Positions 24,366 to 31,582 of a stretch of DNA of 61,021 bases are shown here, piece after piece (the stretch's first letter is position 1; every line of letters begins with the position of its first letter). Made by a program: the position numbers and the translations under genes. The stretch comes from an uncultured Oscillospiraceae bacterium (GTDB lineage Bacteria > Bacillota > Clostridia > Oscillospirales > Oscillospiraceae), in NCBI GenBank assembly GCA_947629795.1, contig CANRFC010000013.1, positions 1 through 61,021 on the forward strand, written 5' to 3'. The notes beneath the pieces were generated by a model. That model was not told where the DNA came from and searched no databases. It saw only the letters and a list, made by a program, of their open reading frames with translations.

Positions 24366-25486
24366 ACAGGCAACCCTCCGAGTACATTTTTCTGCCAAAG
24401 TTCACCCAGAGAGTATTCCTTTAACCACTCTTTAAGTTTGCTCTTTTTGGGCCGATGCAGAGCGGTGCAATGAGAGTCCTCATCATATTCTGCTATAATA
24501 ATATCTTCACATTCAAATTCATTTAGGAGGAGGGGGGACTGAGTGGATACAATGATTTGAGAAGTATTACTTGCGGTCCTTATTTCTTTCGCTAAAACAG
24601 AAATAGCGTAAGGGTGCAGGCCGATTTCGGGTTCATCTAAAATGATAGTCATGGGGGCGCTTTTGGGAGGTTGCAACAGTAAGGTAGTCAATGCAATAAA
24701 TCGGAGTGTACCGTCAGAGAATTGATGGGGGCCAAATACTTCTTCCGAGTTATCCTGCCGCCAGTTTAGACTAAGAACGCCATTTTGATCTGGAGCAAAA
24801 AAGAAATCCAAGAATTGCGGCATAATTATTCTGACATAACGGACAATGCGGTCGTAATACTTGACAGTATCCGGATCTTCACGCATGCGATAGAGAAATG
24901 CTGCGATATTTCCTCCATCGGATCGCAAATAGGCGGAGTCTGTAATGTTTGTGCTGCTTCTGATCCGAGAACTGATAGAAGTATCATTAAAATGAAAGAC
25001 ACGCAACTGTTCCAAATAATTTCGAAGTATCCGTATTGTACTATCACTATAATCCGGCATGCCGGATTCAAGATGGCCGACTCCAAAATCGCGGACAAAG
25101 GGATCAAAGTGCCGACGATCTTGATATTGCATTTTCTCATTGGCAAAAAAGAGCTGGTTTGTTGCACTTTGCTCCAAAGCAAAAGAATAGATATCTTCTT
25201 TTTCATCAATAGAATCGTGAATTTGAAGTTCTCCTCTGATTTGCTCTGTTTCTTTTGGCCCAAAGTGCATTAATGATTGAGCACCGCCTTGTTTTGAAAC
25301 ATAATTACGCAGTCCCCTGGTCATCATATAGGACACCATTTCCAAAAAGGAAATGAGATTGCTCTTTCCTGCGCCATTTGCACCGATAATAATATTGATT
25401 TTTTTAAGGTCAATGGTATTTTGTTTTAAGTTGTTATTATAAGAACGATAACCTGCAATTGAAAGCGACTTCAAATATGTCCCCAT
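24362..25486 (-). CDS. AAA-family (SMC/OLD-like) ATPase
   Basis: A 374-residue ABC/SMC-type ATPase: Walker A GANGAGKS at 35-42, the ABC-type signature region FSDGTLRFIAL near 270, and Walker B TIILDEPEIGLHP at about 290. No coiled-coil of SMC length is present, so it belongs with the AAA15/AAA21 group found in defence and RM-associated operons. The start is the ATG at 25486, with a G-rich GGGGGGA about 10 nt upstream. The partner DUF4276 gene is coupled by a 4-nt overlap. The DNA here is much more AT-rich than the flanking host genes. Confidence 0.9.
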   Translation of the reverse strand: MGTYLKSLSIAGYRSYNNNLKQNTIDLKKINIIIGANGAGKSNLISFLEMVSYMMTRGLRNYVSKQGGAQSLMHFGPKETEQIRGELQIHDSIDEKEDIYSFALEQSATNQLFFANEKMQYQDRRHFDPFVRDFGVGHLESGMPDYSDSTIRILRNYLEQLRVFHFNDTSISSRIRSSTNITDSAYLRSDGGNIAAFLYRMREDPDTVKYYDRIVRYVRIIMPQFLDFFFAPDQNGVLSLNWRQDNSEEVFGPHQFSDGTLRFIALTTLLLQPPKSAPMTIILDEPEIGLHPYAISVLAKEIRTASNTSQIIVSTQSPLLLNEFECEDIIIAEYDEDSHCTALHRPKKSKLKEWLKEYSLGELWQKNVLGGLPV

Positions 25487-25703
25487 TTTGTTGTATCCCC
25501 CCTAAAAAGCGAATTATTACACATAATCGGATTATCAATAAGGTCAATTATAAGATAGAAAAGTAAAATTGAAACTATATAAACAATACTATGATAATGC
25601 CTATAGTATATCTTGCTTTCCTGCAAAAAGCAATTGCAAAATGCCGTTTGGAATTGCTTAAGAAATGATAAAACAAAAAGATTTATCGCTACAACAAAAA
25701 TAA

Positions 25704-25750
25704 ATCGAAAAACCTTGAACTTCATTGAGCGAAGTCCAAGGTTTTTCGAT
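25704..25750. terminator. Long inverted repeat before the ATPase operon and HD gene
   Basis: ATCGAAAAACCTTG-ACTTC pairs with GAAGT-CAAGGTTTTTCGAT. It lies in the 358-base AT-rich gap 25487-25844 between divergent genes; otherwise I see only promoter-like AT tracts there. It could insulate the two transcripts. Confidence 0.65.
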
Positions 25751-25844
25751 TGAGAACAGACAAATGGAAAGTCAGTACTTCTTGCGCCATTTCCCGGAAG
25801 ATGCTACAATACAAAATAGCTAACCGGAAAAAGGAGGGGAAGCC

Positions 25845-26504
25845 ATGGTCACTTATGAGGAGCTTCGGAAAGACGAGACCATCAACACCTATATTACCCG
25901 GGCGGACGAATCCCTGTCGGCTTTGGGCTTCACCGAGCACAGCTTTCCCCACGTGTGCCGGGTGGCCCAGGTGGCGGAGGAGATCCTGAGGGCCCTGGGC
26001 TATGACGAGCATGAGATCGAGCTGGCCAAGATCGCCGCCTACCTTCACGACATCGGCAACCTGGTCAACCGGGTGGATCACTCCCAGAGCGGCGCCATCA
26101 TGGCCTTCCGGATCCTGGACCATCGAGACATGGACGCCGGTGACCTGGCCACGGTGGTCACCGCCATCGGCAACCATGACGAGGGGACCGGCGTGCCGGT
26201 GAACGCCGTGGCCGCCGCCCTGATCCTGGCTGACAAGTCGGACGTGCGCCGCAACCGGGTCCGGAACCGGGACATCGCCACCTTTGACATCCACGACAGG
26301 GTCAACTACTCGGTGGAGCACAGCCGACTGGTGGTCCTGCCCGGAGAGAAGGCGGTGCGGCTGGAGCTGACGGTAGACACCCACTTCAGTTCGGTGATGG
26401 ACTTTTTCGAGATTTTCCTCAAGCGGATGATCCTGTGCCGCCGGGCGGCGGAGCGGCTGGGGCTGGTGTTCCAGCTCACCATCAACGGCCAACAGGTAGT
26501 GTAA
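25845..26504 (+). CDS. HD-domain phosphohydrolase
   Basis: A 219-residue HD-superfamily protein with metal ligands in HSFPHVCRVAQ (residues 32-42), LHDIGN (about 67-72) and GNHDEGTG (about 110). HD proteins hydrolyse phosphate esters or nucleotides; which one here is unknown. It has no signal or membrane segment. AGGAGG lies 9 nt before the ATG. The G+C-rich codon usage differs from the preceding AT-rich ATPase pair, suggesting a separate origin inside the element. Its last codons and trailing hairpin are repeated 1.16 kb downstream. Confidence 0.86.
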   Translation: MVTYEELRKDETINTYITRADESLSALGFTEHSFPHVCRVAQVAEEILRALGYDEHEIELAKIAAYLHDIGNLVNRVDHSQSGAIMAFRILDHRDMDAGDLATVVTAIGNHDEGTGVPVNAVAAALILADKSDVRRNRVRNRDIATFDIHDRVNYSVEHSRLVVLPGEKAVRLELTVDTHFSSVMDFFEIFLKRMILCRRAAERLGLVFQLTINGQQVV

Positions 26505-26551
26505 AACATATCTTTTGCAGAGGGGCGGAGCCTGTTCGGGGGGCTGACCCC
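26477..26551 (+). repeat. Direct repeat A: 3' end of the HD gene plus trailing hairpin
   Basis: Codons for TINGQQVV, the stop and the following CGGAGCCTGTTCGG...GGCTG...CCCCC segment recur at 27636-27710 with a few changes. Past the repeat, 26552-26727 holds another hairpin (about 26579-26611) and no gene. Confidence 0.82.
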
Positions 26552-26727
26552 CCTTCTTCTTACGCTGTGCAGGCCAAGCGCCCAAGGAGCCGCTTTCGGC
26601 TCTCCTGGGCACTTTCCGCTGGATATGATATTTCGTTTGGTATTCTTTTCCTTACTGTTTCCGCCACGCTGTTTCGGGTAGTGGATCAGAATGTGGGACA
26701 GCAACTTAGAACTGCATTCAGGGGCAA

Positions 26728-26970
26728 CTATCCCGCAAAGGAAGGACGGATCGTTTTGACGGAGAGGCCCTGGCGTTTTGCTCTGTCCTGCTCATAGGTC
26801 ACACGGGTCACTTCCTCAATAAACGCCCGCTCTTTTTCGTCTGCGCTTGCCCAGCGCACATTGTACTTGCGGCAAAGGGAAAAGAAGATCTCGTAGAATC
26901 GCGCCTCCTCCGGATCCTTGCGACAGTACCACTGGGCGTCCGAGGGAACTCTTGTCTTTTCTATGGACAT
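26728..26970 (-). CDS. Small hypothetical protein
   Basis: An 80-residue soluble, charged protein starting MSIEKTRVPSDAQWYCRKDP, with a strong GGAGGAGAAGG site before the ATG at 26970. It follows the GNAT gene by 14 nt in the same direction and is presumably co-transcribed with it. I do not recognise a family. Confidence 0.65.
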   Translation of the reverse strand: MSIEKTRVPSDAQWYCRKDPEEARFYEIFFSLCRKYNVRWASADEKERAFIEEVTRVTYEQDRAKRQGLSVKTIRPSFAG

Positions 26971-26984
26971 ACCTTCTCCTCCTC

Positions 26985-27497
26985 TCACACCAAATAAGGA
27001 AAGAAAATCTGCTTTGCCGCTTCATCTGCAATCAGATATCGCGGGGCGGCTGACTGGAACGCCGGAATACGCACTGCGCCAAAATCCCGCTCATAATGCC
27101 GAGCCAGCTGATCTGTCTTTGCTTCCAGCACCACATCTCCCGCAAATCCATGATCGATAGACAATTTAATGCCATAGGCAATCAACATTCTGCCGATCCC
27201 GGTATACTTGGGGACACCATCGTCCAGAGTGGGGTTGGAGTCGGGCTGGGCCTCCATATACGCAATATGCACGATCAGAACGTCCTTCAGGATCTCATAG
27301 GCTGCCAGTGCAATCAGCTCATTGTCCACCATGGCGGCATATTTGTCGAAACGGCTGTCTGCCAGATATTCGCTGGTCCAAGAGGTTTGCCAACGGGGCA
27401 ACTGATTCGTCTGTTCCGCATCTGCCGCTGTCATGGGCACGATAGACACAGGGATCCGCTTTTCGCCACGGTCAAACACAAACGGCTTGAACTCCAC
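26985..27497 (-). CDS. GNAT-type acetyltransferase-like protein
   Basis: A 170-residue protein with the acetyl-CoA-binding motif of the GNAT fold (YTGIGRMLIAYGIKLSIDHG, about 98-117), a preceding beta-strand pair (LIALAAYEILKDVLIVHIAY) and a late LARHYERDFGAVRI typical of the fold. The substrate is unknown. It forms a two-gene unit with the 80-residue gene downstream, and the unit is bracketed by the two direct repeats at 26477 and 27636. Confidence 0.75.
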   Translation of the reverse strand: MEFKPFVFDRGEKRIPVSIVPMTAADAEQTNQLPRWQTSWTSEYLADSRFDKYAAMVDNELIALAAYEILKDVLIVHIAYMEAQPDSNPTLDDGVPKYTGIGRMLIAYGIKLSIDHGFAGDVVLEAKTDQLARHYERDFGAVRIPAFQSAAPRYLIADEAAKQIFFPYLV

Positions 27498-27635
27498 TGT
27501 ACCGCCCCCTTCATTGACATATCCAGTATACCACAGCTGCGGAAGAATGAAAAGCTAAGATAAGATTTGTTTTTGATATTTTGAGGAGTATAAGTAACAA
27601 AGAACAGGCTGTCGGGCTTTATACCTGAAGTGGTA

Positions 27636-27710
27636 CACCATCAACGGCCAGCAGGTGGTGTAAAATATATCTTTTTCAGGGGACGGAGCCTGTTCGGGAG
27701 GCTGTCCCCC
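27636..27710 (+). repeat. Direct repeat B: copy of the HD gene 3' end
   Basis: Near copy of 26477-26551, including the in-frame end TINGQQVV, but without the rest of the HD gene. Either the intervening 1.1 kb was inserted with target duplication or the HD gene end was copied. The gap 27498-27786 holds nothing else I can identify. Confidence 0.82.
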
Positions 27711-27786
27711 AAACCGTTGCCGACATAGAAATCGGTCCATGACCGGCCACAGCTCACCGGTGAATACAAGAAAGGGGCGAAGGTCC

Positions 27787-27987
27787 GTGAAGATCGAACT
27801 GTATAGCCATGTCCGACTGAAAGACGGACGGGAGGGGGCTGTCGTTGCGATGGACGGCCCCGGTCATTATCTGGTGGATGTGGGATCGTCGCCGGACGAT
27901 TGGGATACAGTATCTGTCCCGGAAAGTGAAATACTGGAAGTGATTTGGAAAAGCACAGTTCAAAAGGAACGGAACTCTGAAAAATAG
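27787..27987 (+). CDS. DUF4926-like small protein
   Basis: A 66-residue protein, start GTG at 27787 behind GGGGCGAAGG. It has the pattern of DUF4926: a short SH3-like barrel with LYSHVRLKDGREGAVVAMDG and a WDTVSVPESEILEV ending. Family members are often encoded near toxin-antitoxin or immunity genes, but the role is unknown. A strong hairpin follows at 28011-28055. Confidence 0.68.
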   Translation: MKIELYSHVRLKDGREGAVVAMDGPGHYLVDVGSSPDDWDTVSVPESEILEVIWKSTVQKERNSEK

Positions 27988-28010
27988 CGCGAAGAAATTG
28001 AGAAAGCGGC

Positions 28011-28055
28011 CGAAAGGTCTTGCTGTCTGTGAATTGCAGACGGCAAGACCTTTCG
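28011..28055. terminator. Bidirectional terminator between DUF4926 and recombinase genes
   Basis: CGAAAGGTCTTGC pairs with GCAAGACCTTTCG, extended by CTG/CAG inside; serves the two convergent genes. Confidence 0.85.
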
Positions 28056-28133
28056 CTTTGATTTAATTCTGTGATTTTTATAATATGGGGTGGGGATAAA
28101 ACAAGAGGAGAGAAGCTTGTGAAATATCACGGT

Positions 28134-29732
28134 TCACACGACCTCCCACCGTTCAATTTTAGTGGTATAGTTCTCCCTTGTCCCGCCGGTGGTGTACCAC
28201 ACCTTGAATGTAACGGGGAGGCAGTGGATCCTGATGGTGATGTACTCCTGGTAGACCACGATCTCCTCCACGGCCTCGGCGAAGACCTCCTCCGAGCGGG
28301 TGACGCTCTCCCGGATGGTCTGCACCAGTTCTTGCAGGCCCTTGGCCTGCTCCGCCCGGACGCGCTCCAGGTCGGCCTGCTGAAGGAGTCGGGCGTTGAT
28401 CCTGCCCAGTTCTTCATCGTATTTGGTCTTCATTTGCAGCATCTCCTCTTTGGAGATGGTCTCGCCGAAATAGGCGTCCATGACCCGCTCCTTTCGCCGC
28501 TCCAGGTCTGCCTGGCGGCTTTTCAGGCGGTTCAAGTCCTTCTCCTGGGAGGGATCGGTCAAAACCTTCTGAATGTCCGCAGCCAGTTCTTGGGCCAGGG
28601 CGTCGTAGTCCAGGTCCAGCTGCTGGAGGACAAATTGGACGCAGGCGGTGAGGGCCTTGTGGTTGAGCATCCGCATGTTGCAGCCCACATAGTCCCCCTG
28701 GCCGTTTTGCTTCCAATTGCCGTAGTGGACCCGGCTGTGGCAGCCCCAGATCTTGTAGATATCTCCGTTGGGCCGCCTGGTGGTCCGGGGGACGAACCGG
28801 CTGCCGCAGGCGCCGCAGCGGATCTTGCCGGAGCACCAGTAGCGGCCCGAATACTTGCTGCGGTCGGCCTGCTTCCCGGCCCGGCGGGCCAGTTCAGCCT
28901 GAACGGCGTCCCAGGTGGGCCGGTCAACGATGGCCTCATGGTGATCTTTGAGCAGGAATTGCTCCTCCTGGCCTCGATTTTCCACCTTTTTGTGGGTCAG
29001 AAAGTCCAACGTAACGAACTTCTTTTGGAGGACGTCACCCACATATTTCTCATTGCGGAGGATGCGGCGGATCATCACACAGGACCACTTTCCGGTGGCG
29101 GATTTTGGGGGTGGGACGCCCTCTTCATAGAGCTCCCGGGCGATGACGTGGGTGCCCTTGCCCTCGTTGAGAAATTTATGGTAAATGTGGCGAATGACCC
29201 GGGCCTCGTCGGCCTTGACGGTGAGCTGCCCGCCTGTGAGGTCAAAGCCGTAGACGCAGTTGCTGCCGAAGACCACCCCGGCCTCCATCCGACGCTTCTG
29301 GCCCCACTTGACCCGCTCCGAGGTCTTCCGGGACTCCTCCTGGGCCATGCTGGCCATGAGGGTGAGGCGGAGCTCTCCATCGTTGTCCCGGGTGTCGATA
29401 TTGTCGTTCAGGAAGATGACCCCTACTCCCAGCCGCTTCAGGCGGCGGGTGTAGGCCAGGGCGTCCACTGTATTCCGGGCGAACCGGGAGACCTCCTTGG
29501 TGAGGATCAGATCGATCTTTCCGGCCTCGGCGTCCCGGATCATGCGGTTGAATTGCTCCCGGCGGCGGGTAGTAGTGCCCGAAAGGCCCTCGTCGGGGTA
29601 TAGGCCTGCCAGGAGCCAGTCCTCATGCTGCCGGATGTAGTTGGAGAAGTAGGTTTTCTGGCTCGCCAGAGAGTTGGCCTGGTCCTCCTGATCGGTGGAG
29701 ACCCGGCAGTAGGCGGCCACCCGCAGGGGCAT
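28134..29732 (-). CDS. Large serine recombinase (SpoIVCA/integrase type)
   Basis: A 532-residue site-specific recombinase: resolvase catalytic domain from AAYCRVSTDQED with the nucleophile Ser12 and TKEVSRFARNTVDAL, recombinase domain (about 160-270), zinc ribbon with RCGACGSRFVPRTT, and a coiled-coil stretch (about 390-460) of the type used for synapsis control. No frameshift or motif loss is visible. The start at 29732 (MPLRVAAY) has AAAGAGGTGG upstream. Its size is close to SpoIVCA, which excises the sigK skin element. It is the only intact recombinase in the element and the obvious candidate for recombination at the dpaA att sites. A 48-codon gene precedes it in the same transcript. Confidence 0.95.
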   Translation of the reverse strand: MPLRVAAYCRVSTDQEDQANSLASQKTYFSNYIRQHEDWLLAGLYPDEGLSGTTTRRREQFNRMIRDAEAGKIDLILTKEVSRFARNTVDALAYTRRLKRLGVGVIFLNDNIDTRDNDGELRLTLMASMAQEESRKTSERVKWGQKRRMEAGVVFGSNCVYGFDLTGGQLTVKADEARVIRHIYHKFLNEGKGTHVIARELYEEGVPPPKSATGKWSCVMIRRILRNEKYVGDVLQKKFVTLDFLTHKKVENRGQEEQFLLKDHHEAIVDRPTWDAVQAELARRAGKQADRSKYSGRYWCSGKIRCGACGSRFVPRTTRRPNGDIYKIWGCHSRVHYGNWKQNGQGDYVGCNMRMLNHKALTACVQFVLQQLDLDYDALAQELAADIQKVLTDPSQEKDLNRLKSRQADLERRKERVMDAYFGETISKEEMLQMKTKYDEELGRINARLLQQADLERVRAEQAKGLQELVQTIRESVTRSEEVFAEAVEEIVVYQEYITIRIHCLPVTFKVWYTTGGTRENYTTKIERWEVV

Positions 29733-29780
29733 GCCGAACCACCTCTTTGCCCATAAAAAATAGAGCACCGAGATTTAGAA

Positions 29781-29927
29781 TCAACGCCCCGGCTGTTCGT
29801 TGAGCCGTTGGTGTTCTGCAAGTTGAGCAAATTGAGCTTCGGTCAGGAGTTTTTGGCGGTACACTTCCCGGAGAAGGGCCAATTTGATCTGATTGCGTAA
29901 TGTTGTAGGAACCGTAAGGGAACACAT
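29781..29927 (-). CDS. Small protein upstream of the recombinase (possible accessory factor)
   Basis: A 48-residue protein starting MCSLTVPTTLRNQIKLALLR, with a strong AAGGAG site 9 nt before the ATG at 29927. The second half (VYRQKLLTEAQFAQLAEHQ) resembles the short helical SHOCT motif. It is co-directional with the recombinase gene 48 nt downstream. Its position and size would suit a directionality or regulatory factor for the recombinase; that is inference only. Confidence 0.65.
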   Translation of the reverse strand: MCSLTVPTTLRNQIKLALLREVYRQKLLTEAQFAQLAEHQRLNEQPGR

Positions 29928-29964
29928 GGAAAAATCTCCTTCCGCGAGGGGGCCTCCTTGAGAT

Positions 29965-29993
29965 AATGTATTCCCAAAATCAAAATGAAATGC
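29965..29993 (-). promoter_or_regulatory. Sigma-E-like promoter of the recombinase operon
   Basis: On the minus strand GCATTTC (29993-29987), 14-nt spacer, AATACATT (29972-29965). Against the B. subtilis sigma-E pattern (kmATATT, N14, CATACAnT) this differs at two -35 and one -10 position. It is 38 nt from the start of the 48-codon gene. I see no equally good sigma-A promoter. Confidence 0.4.
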
Positions 29994-30009
29994 AGGACTT
30001 TGAAAATAG

Positions 30010-30075
30010 AGTCCCAATAGGGCCAAGCTCCGGCTTTTGATACGTTTCAAAAGTCAAGGTGACCCTATTGGGACT
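30010..30075. repeat. Nested palindrome upstream of the recombinase operon
   Basis: Outer perfect arms AGTCCCAATAGGG (30010-30022) and CCCTATTGGGACT (30063-30075); inner palindrome CTTTTGA-TACGTT-TCAAAAG (30034-30053). It lies between the recombinase promoter and the broken gene at 30065-30353, whose terminator it may be; an operator or recombination site is also possible. Confidence 0.7.
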
Positions 30076-30353
30076 TTTCTACGATCCGTTCAAAGACTTG
30101 ATGCAAAGTATCCGATATGCCGCTGGCGGCGCGGATGGTGGCGATCATCATTTTATTGCTGTCTACCCCGGCGAAGTTCAGCCGATACCCGGCGCGCTGT
30201 GCCAGTTGGCTGCACCCATCCGTTTCCCTTCCGGCTGTACTTTGCGTTGAGCTGAGCAAGGCACTTCTCAAGAGTGCTCTCCCCGTCCAGGACTGCAAGG
30301 CACATCTCCCGGATCTGCTCGGTGATGGTCAGTCCTTCCATCTGAGCGGACAT
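30065..30353 (-). pseudogene. Frameshifted hypothetical gene
   Basis: The first half reads MSAQMEGLTITEQIREMC ... LEKCLAQLNAKYSRKGNGWVQ from 30353. The continuation QLAQRAGYRLNFAGVDSN ... HQVFERIVEKSQ is in another frame and ends at 30065. Each half looks like coding sequence but no single frame spans both. I do not recognise the family. Together with the resolvase fragment on the other strand it marks a scrambled patch in the 29928-30351 interval. Confidence 0.5.
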
Positions 30354-30663
30354 GGAGAGCCTTGGGGCAGAGTTCGTCTCCAAGGAGGAGGCCATCGACA
30401 CCACTACACCCGCGGGAAAGTTTATGCTGACGGTGTTCGGGGCCGTGGCCGAGTTGGAGCGGGAATATATCTTACAGCGCCAGCAGGAGGACATCATCAT
30501 TGCCAAGGGGCAGGAAAAGTATAAGGGCCGCAAGTCCGTCGACCACCCGGATTTCGAGCGGGTGACATCGGCGTGGCGCAGGGGAGAACAGACGTCGGCC
30601 CGGGCCATGAGGAGGCTGGGAATGAGCAAGGCAACGTTCTATCGAAAATGCAAAGCATGTTAG
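30352..30663 (+). pseudogene. Small serine resolvase/invertase, C-terminal fragment
   Basis: Matches the end of Tn3-type resolvases: LGAEFVSKEEAIDTTTPAGK, then AVAELEREYILQRQQEDI and a C-terminal HTH (SARAMRRLGMSKATFYRKCK). The N-terminal part with the catalytic serine is absent, so it cannot recombine DNA. The break at about 30350 abuts the frameshifted gene on the other strand. Confidence 0.85.
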
Positions 30664-30664
30664 C

Positions 30665-30690
30665 GGGGTGGACAGAGGCTGTCCACCCCG
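30665..30690 (+). terminator. Hairpin after the resolvase fragment
   Basis: GGGGTGGACAG-AGG-CTGTCCACCCC, directly after the stop at 30663. Confidence 0.7.
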
Positions 30691-30771
30691 TTCCCTATAA
30701 TAAAATCAGAGGACGGGAGACCGCCCTACACTTTACAGGGAGAAAATGACACTCCCGGAAAGGAAACAGCC

Positions 30772-31509
30772 ATGTTTGAGACTATGTTCAAGCAAGCCAG
30801 GATCGAGAGGACCTGCGCCCTTCAGGAGCGCTCCGGAGCGTTCAAGGTCAGTTTTGCCAAGGAGCTGCGGGTGGAGGATTTTGGGGGAATGATGATCTTT
30901 CTCCAGGAGAGCAAGTACGTCCCGGTGCCCGGCGGAGCGGAGTGTATGCTCTGCACCGTCACTCTCGGCAAGGACAGCCCCGCCCTTCAGGCTCTGGGTG
31001 AGGAAAACCGGAGGGTGATCCTTGTGGGAGAAGCCTTCCTGCGGTTGCCCCATGTGAAGAAGTTGCTCCTGCTCCGGGCCGAGCAGCTGCGGCAGGAGCA
31101 GCACCTGACGGAGGACATGGGGCGGCCCGAGGGGGTGGCCAGCACCAGTCTGGACCGGGAGATCGCCAGCCGGGAGCGGCTGGCCTGGGAGTTCAAACCC
31201 AAACTCATCGAGCGGACCCTGAAGAGCCGGGACGGGGTGGTGGTCAAGTCCGCCACCAGAGTGGCCAAGGGTATCTACGCCAATTCCGACGACCACTACA
31301 AGCCCGCCAGGCACCCCCTTGGGAAGGGTGGTAAGGAGCACCGGTTCTGTGTTGTGACCGAGGAGGACCGGGAGGAGGAGCAGCGTGACATCGAGCGCTG
31401 GTCGGCAGAGTTGGAGGAGCCTGCAGAGGGGATGAAGGCAACCGCAGCGGCGGAGCAGATCCGGGAAACCCCGGAAAGAATGGGGGGTCCGCTGGGGAGC
31501 GAGACGTAA
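30772..31509 (+). CDS. Hypothetical protein, 245 aa
   Basis: Starts MFETMFKQARIERTCALQER with AAAGGA before the ATG. The protein is soluble, rich in charged residues (EEDREEEQRDIERWSAELEE), with no signal peptide, membrane segment or motif I recognise. It is flanked by terminator-like hairpins on both sides (30665-30690 and 31524-31548), so it is probably its own transcription unit. The G+C-rich codons resemble the recombinase gene rather than the AT-rich genes to the right. No function can be assigned. Confidence 0.65.
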   Translation: MFETMFKQARIERTCALQERSGAFKVSFAKELRVEDFGGMMIFLQESKYVPVPGGAECMLCTVTLGKDSPALQALGEENRRVILVGEAFLRLPHVKKLLLLRAEQLRQEQHLTEDMGRPEGVASTSLDREIASRERLAWEFKPKLIERTLKSRDGVVVKSATRVAKGIYANSDDHYKPARHPLGKGGKEHRFCVVTEEDREEEQRDIERWSAELEEPAEGMKATAAAEQIRETPERMGGPLGSET

Positions 31510-31523
31510 CGAAGAAGCAACTG

Positions 31524-31548
31524 GGGGCGGGCTCAATGAGCCCGCCCC
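31524..31548 (+). terminator. Hairpin after the 245-aa gene
   Basis: GGGGCGGGCTCA-A-TGAGCCCGCCCC, 15 nt past the stop; it also faces the end of the convergent membrane-protein gene. Confidence 0.75.
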
Positions 31549-31582
31549 TACACATTTTACAATATATGAGGTTACCTTTCAC

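Noticed and set aside
25471-25725. 84-codon hydrophobic frame upstream of the AAA ATPase
   Set aside because: Its start lies inside the inverted repeat at 25704-25750, it lacks a ribosome site and overlaps the ATPase start; AT-rich chance frame.
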